Shown here: in pieces, positions 63,452-64,000 of the stretch
Layout of the letters: every line of letters begins with the position of its first letter
Numbering within the stretch: the first letter of the stretch is position 1
Assembly: GCA_028292265.1 (NCBI GenBank)
Contig: JAQGMR010000018.1
Location: forward strand, 37,174-101,173
DNA from: Herminiimonas sp.
Lineage (GTDB): Bacteria > Pseudomonadota > Gammaproteobacteria > Burkholderiales > Burkholderiaceae_D
Reading direction: 5' to 3'
Length of the DNA: 64,000 bases
The notes under the pieces: generated by a model
The model's database searches: none
What the model saw: the letters and a program-made list of their open reading frames with translations, nothing else
Told to the model about the DNA's origin: nothing
Translations under genes and position numbers: made by a program

Positions 63452-64000
63452 ACGACACGAATTCCAATCCTTCGCCTTCCCGCACGTCCGACGCCACCAA
63501 TCCGGCGAACGAAAACGGTTTTACGGCTCCCAGTCGCCCGGGGTCGAGCCGGCCTGCGCCCGGCGGCGTGCTGATTGCGGCACTGGCTTTGCTCGCAATC
63601 GGCCTGGTCGCGTTGTGGTGGTTCGTCCGATCGGAAACCGGCGATGTACGACGCGAGGTCGCGCAGCGATTGCAGTCCGGCGATAGCTCCAACAGCGAAA
63701 CCCGAATCATCGTCAAGTCGCTGCAAGAAAGCGTGAAAGAGTTGCAAGCCAAGGTGGCGGTGCTTGAAGGTAAGCAGGTGGAAGGCCAGACGCAGCAATT
63801 GGCGCTCGAACAGCTTTATCAGGATCTCTCCAAGAATCGCGACGACTGGGCCCTGGCCGAAATCGAGCAAGTCCTGTCGACCGCCAGCCAGCAACTGCAA
63901 CTGGCGGGCAATGTGCGCGGCGCGCTCATAGCGCTGCAGAACGCCGATTCCCGACTTTCGCGTTCGGACAAGCCACAGTTCATCGTCATCCGGCGTGCCG
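63448..64000 (+). CDS. hemX: HemX-like uroporphyrinogen-III C-methyltransferase-related protein (partial)
   Basis: The frame opens at ATG 63448 (overlapping hemD by ATGA) and runs off the window after about 184 residues. A Ser/Pro/Asn-rich N-terminus is followed by one membrane helix (GVLIAALALLAIGLVALWWF, residues about 41-60) and a coiled coil (SLQESVKELQAKVAVLEGKQ). This is the HemX layout next to hemCD. HemX is a membrane protein of heme synthesis without proven catalysis. Confidence 0.9.
   Translation, partial: MNDTNSNPSPSRTSDATNPANENGFTAPSRPGSSRPAPGGVLIAALALLAIGLVALWWFVRSETGDVRREVAQRLQSGDSSNSETRIIVKSLQESVKELQAKVAVLEGKQVEGQTQQLALEQLYQDLSKNRDDWALAEIEQVLSTASQQLQLAGNVRGALIALQNADSRLSRSDKPQFIVIRRA

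Overview
The window joins a prophage with its cargo (about 1-34 kb) to ordinary chromosome of a GC-rich betaproteobacterium (about 34.5-64 kb). Host genes point to the Oxalobacteraceae/Burkholderiales: EarP next to an elongation factor P with arginine at position 32, and the block argH - DUF2164 - algZ/algR-type pair - ppc - hemC - hemD - hemX. The genus cannot be fixed from the sequence alone.

Region 1 (1-24.4 kb) is the late half of a tailed-phage genome, all on the + strand. After a short block of unusual structural-like genes (open protein end, SGNH hydrolase, Ala/Thr repeat protein, small proteins) comes a lambda-type packaging and head module: TerS, TerL, gpW-like, portal, S49 protease, scaffold-like protein, gpD, gpE, joining proteins. 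It is followed by a Mu/FluMu-type contractile tail: DUF2635, sheath, tube, gp41-like chaperone with a probable -1 frameshift product, short tape measure carrying a lytic domain, gpN, gpP, spike, gp46, gp47, gp48, fibre and fibre chaperone. A lysis cassette ends the module: membrane proteins, GH19 endolysin, holin-like protein, a DUF6527 protein, Rz and an embedded Rz1. The phage is therefore a lambda-head/Mu-tail hybrid. No integrase or attachment site is visible, and the left end lies outside the window.

Region 2 (24.4-34.5 kb) is accessory cargo. It holds two convergent O-acyltransferases, one apparently inserted beside a duplicated gene end, and a second DUF6527 protein with a predicted membrane anchor. 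The centrepiece is a compact ubiquitin-like operon on the - strand: a Ubl-E2 fusion, a JAMM peptidase and an E1. The fusion contains no cysteine at all, and the E1 has no cysteine where catalytic E1 cysteines usually lie. An XRE regulator and an ImmA/IrrE peptidase lie upstream in the same direction, and a weakly sigma-like protein and an AlbA_2/Schlafen-type ATPase follow on the + strand. This is the most likely place for a poorly described, possibly anti-phage, system.

Region 3 (34.5-64 kb) is host chromosome: a lipoprotein esterase, earP-efp (EF-P rhamnosylation), a zinc-ribbon membrane protein, a CurA-like reductase, a bactofilin, purU, hipBA, a carboxylesterase, mog, darP, pmbA, a Fic-like protein without the usual catalytic histidine behind a striking operator array, a livKHMGF uptake system, argH, an algZR-like system, ppc and hemCDX. 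Three intergenic arrays with a 12-bp period are scattered through this region and look like one class of host repeat.
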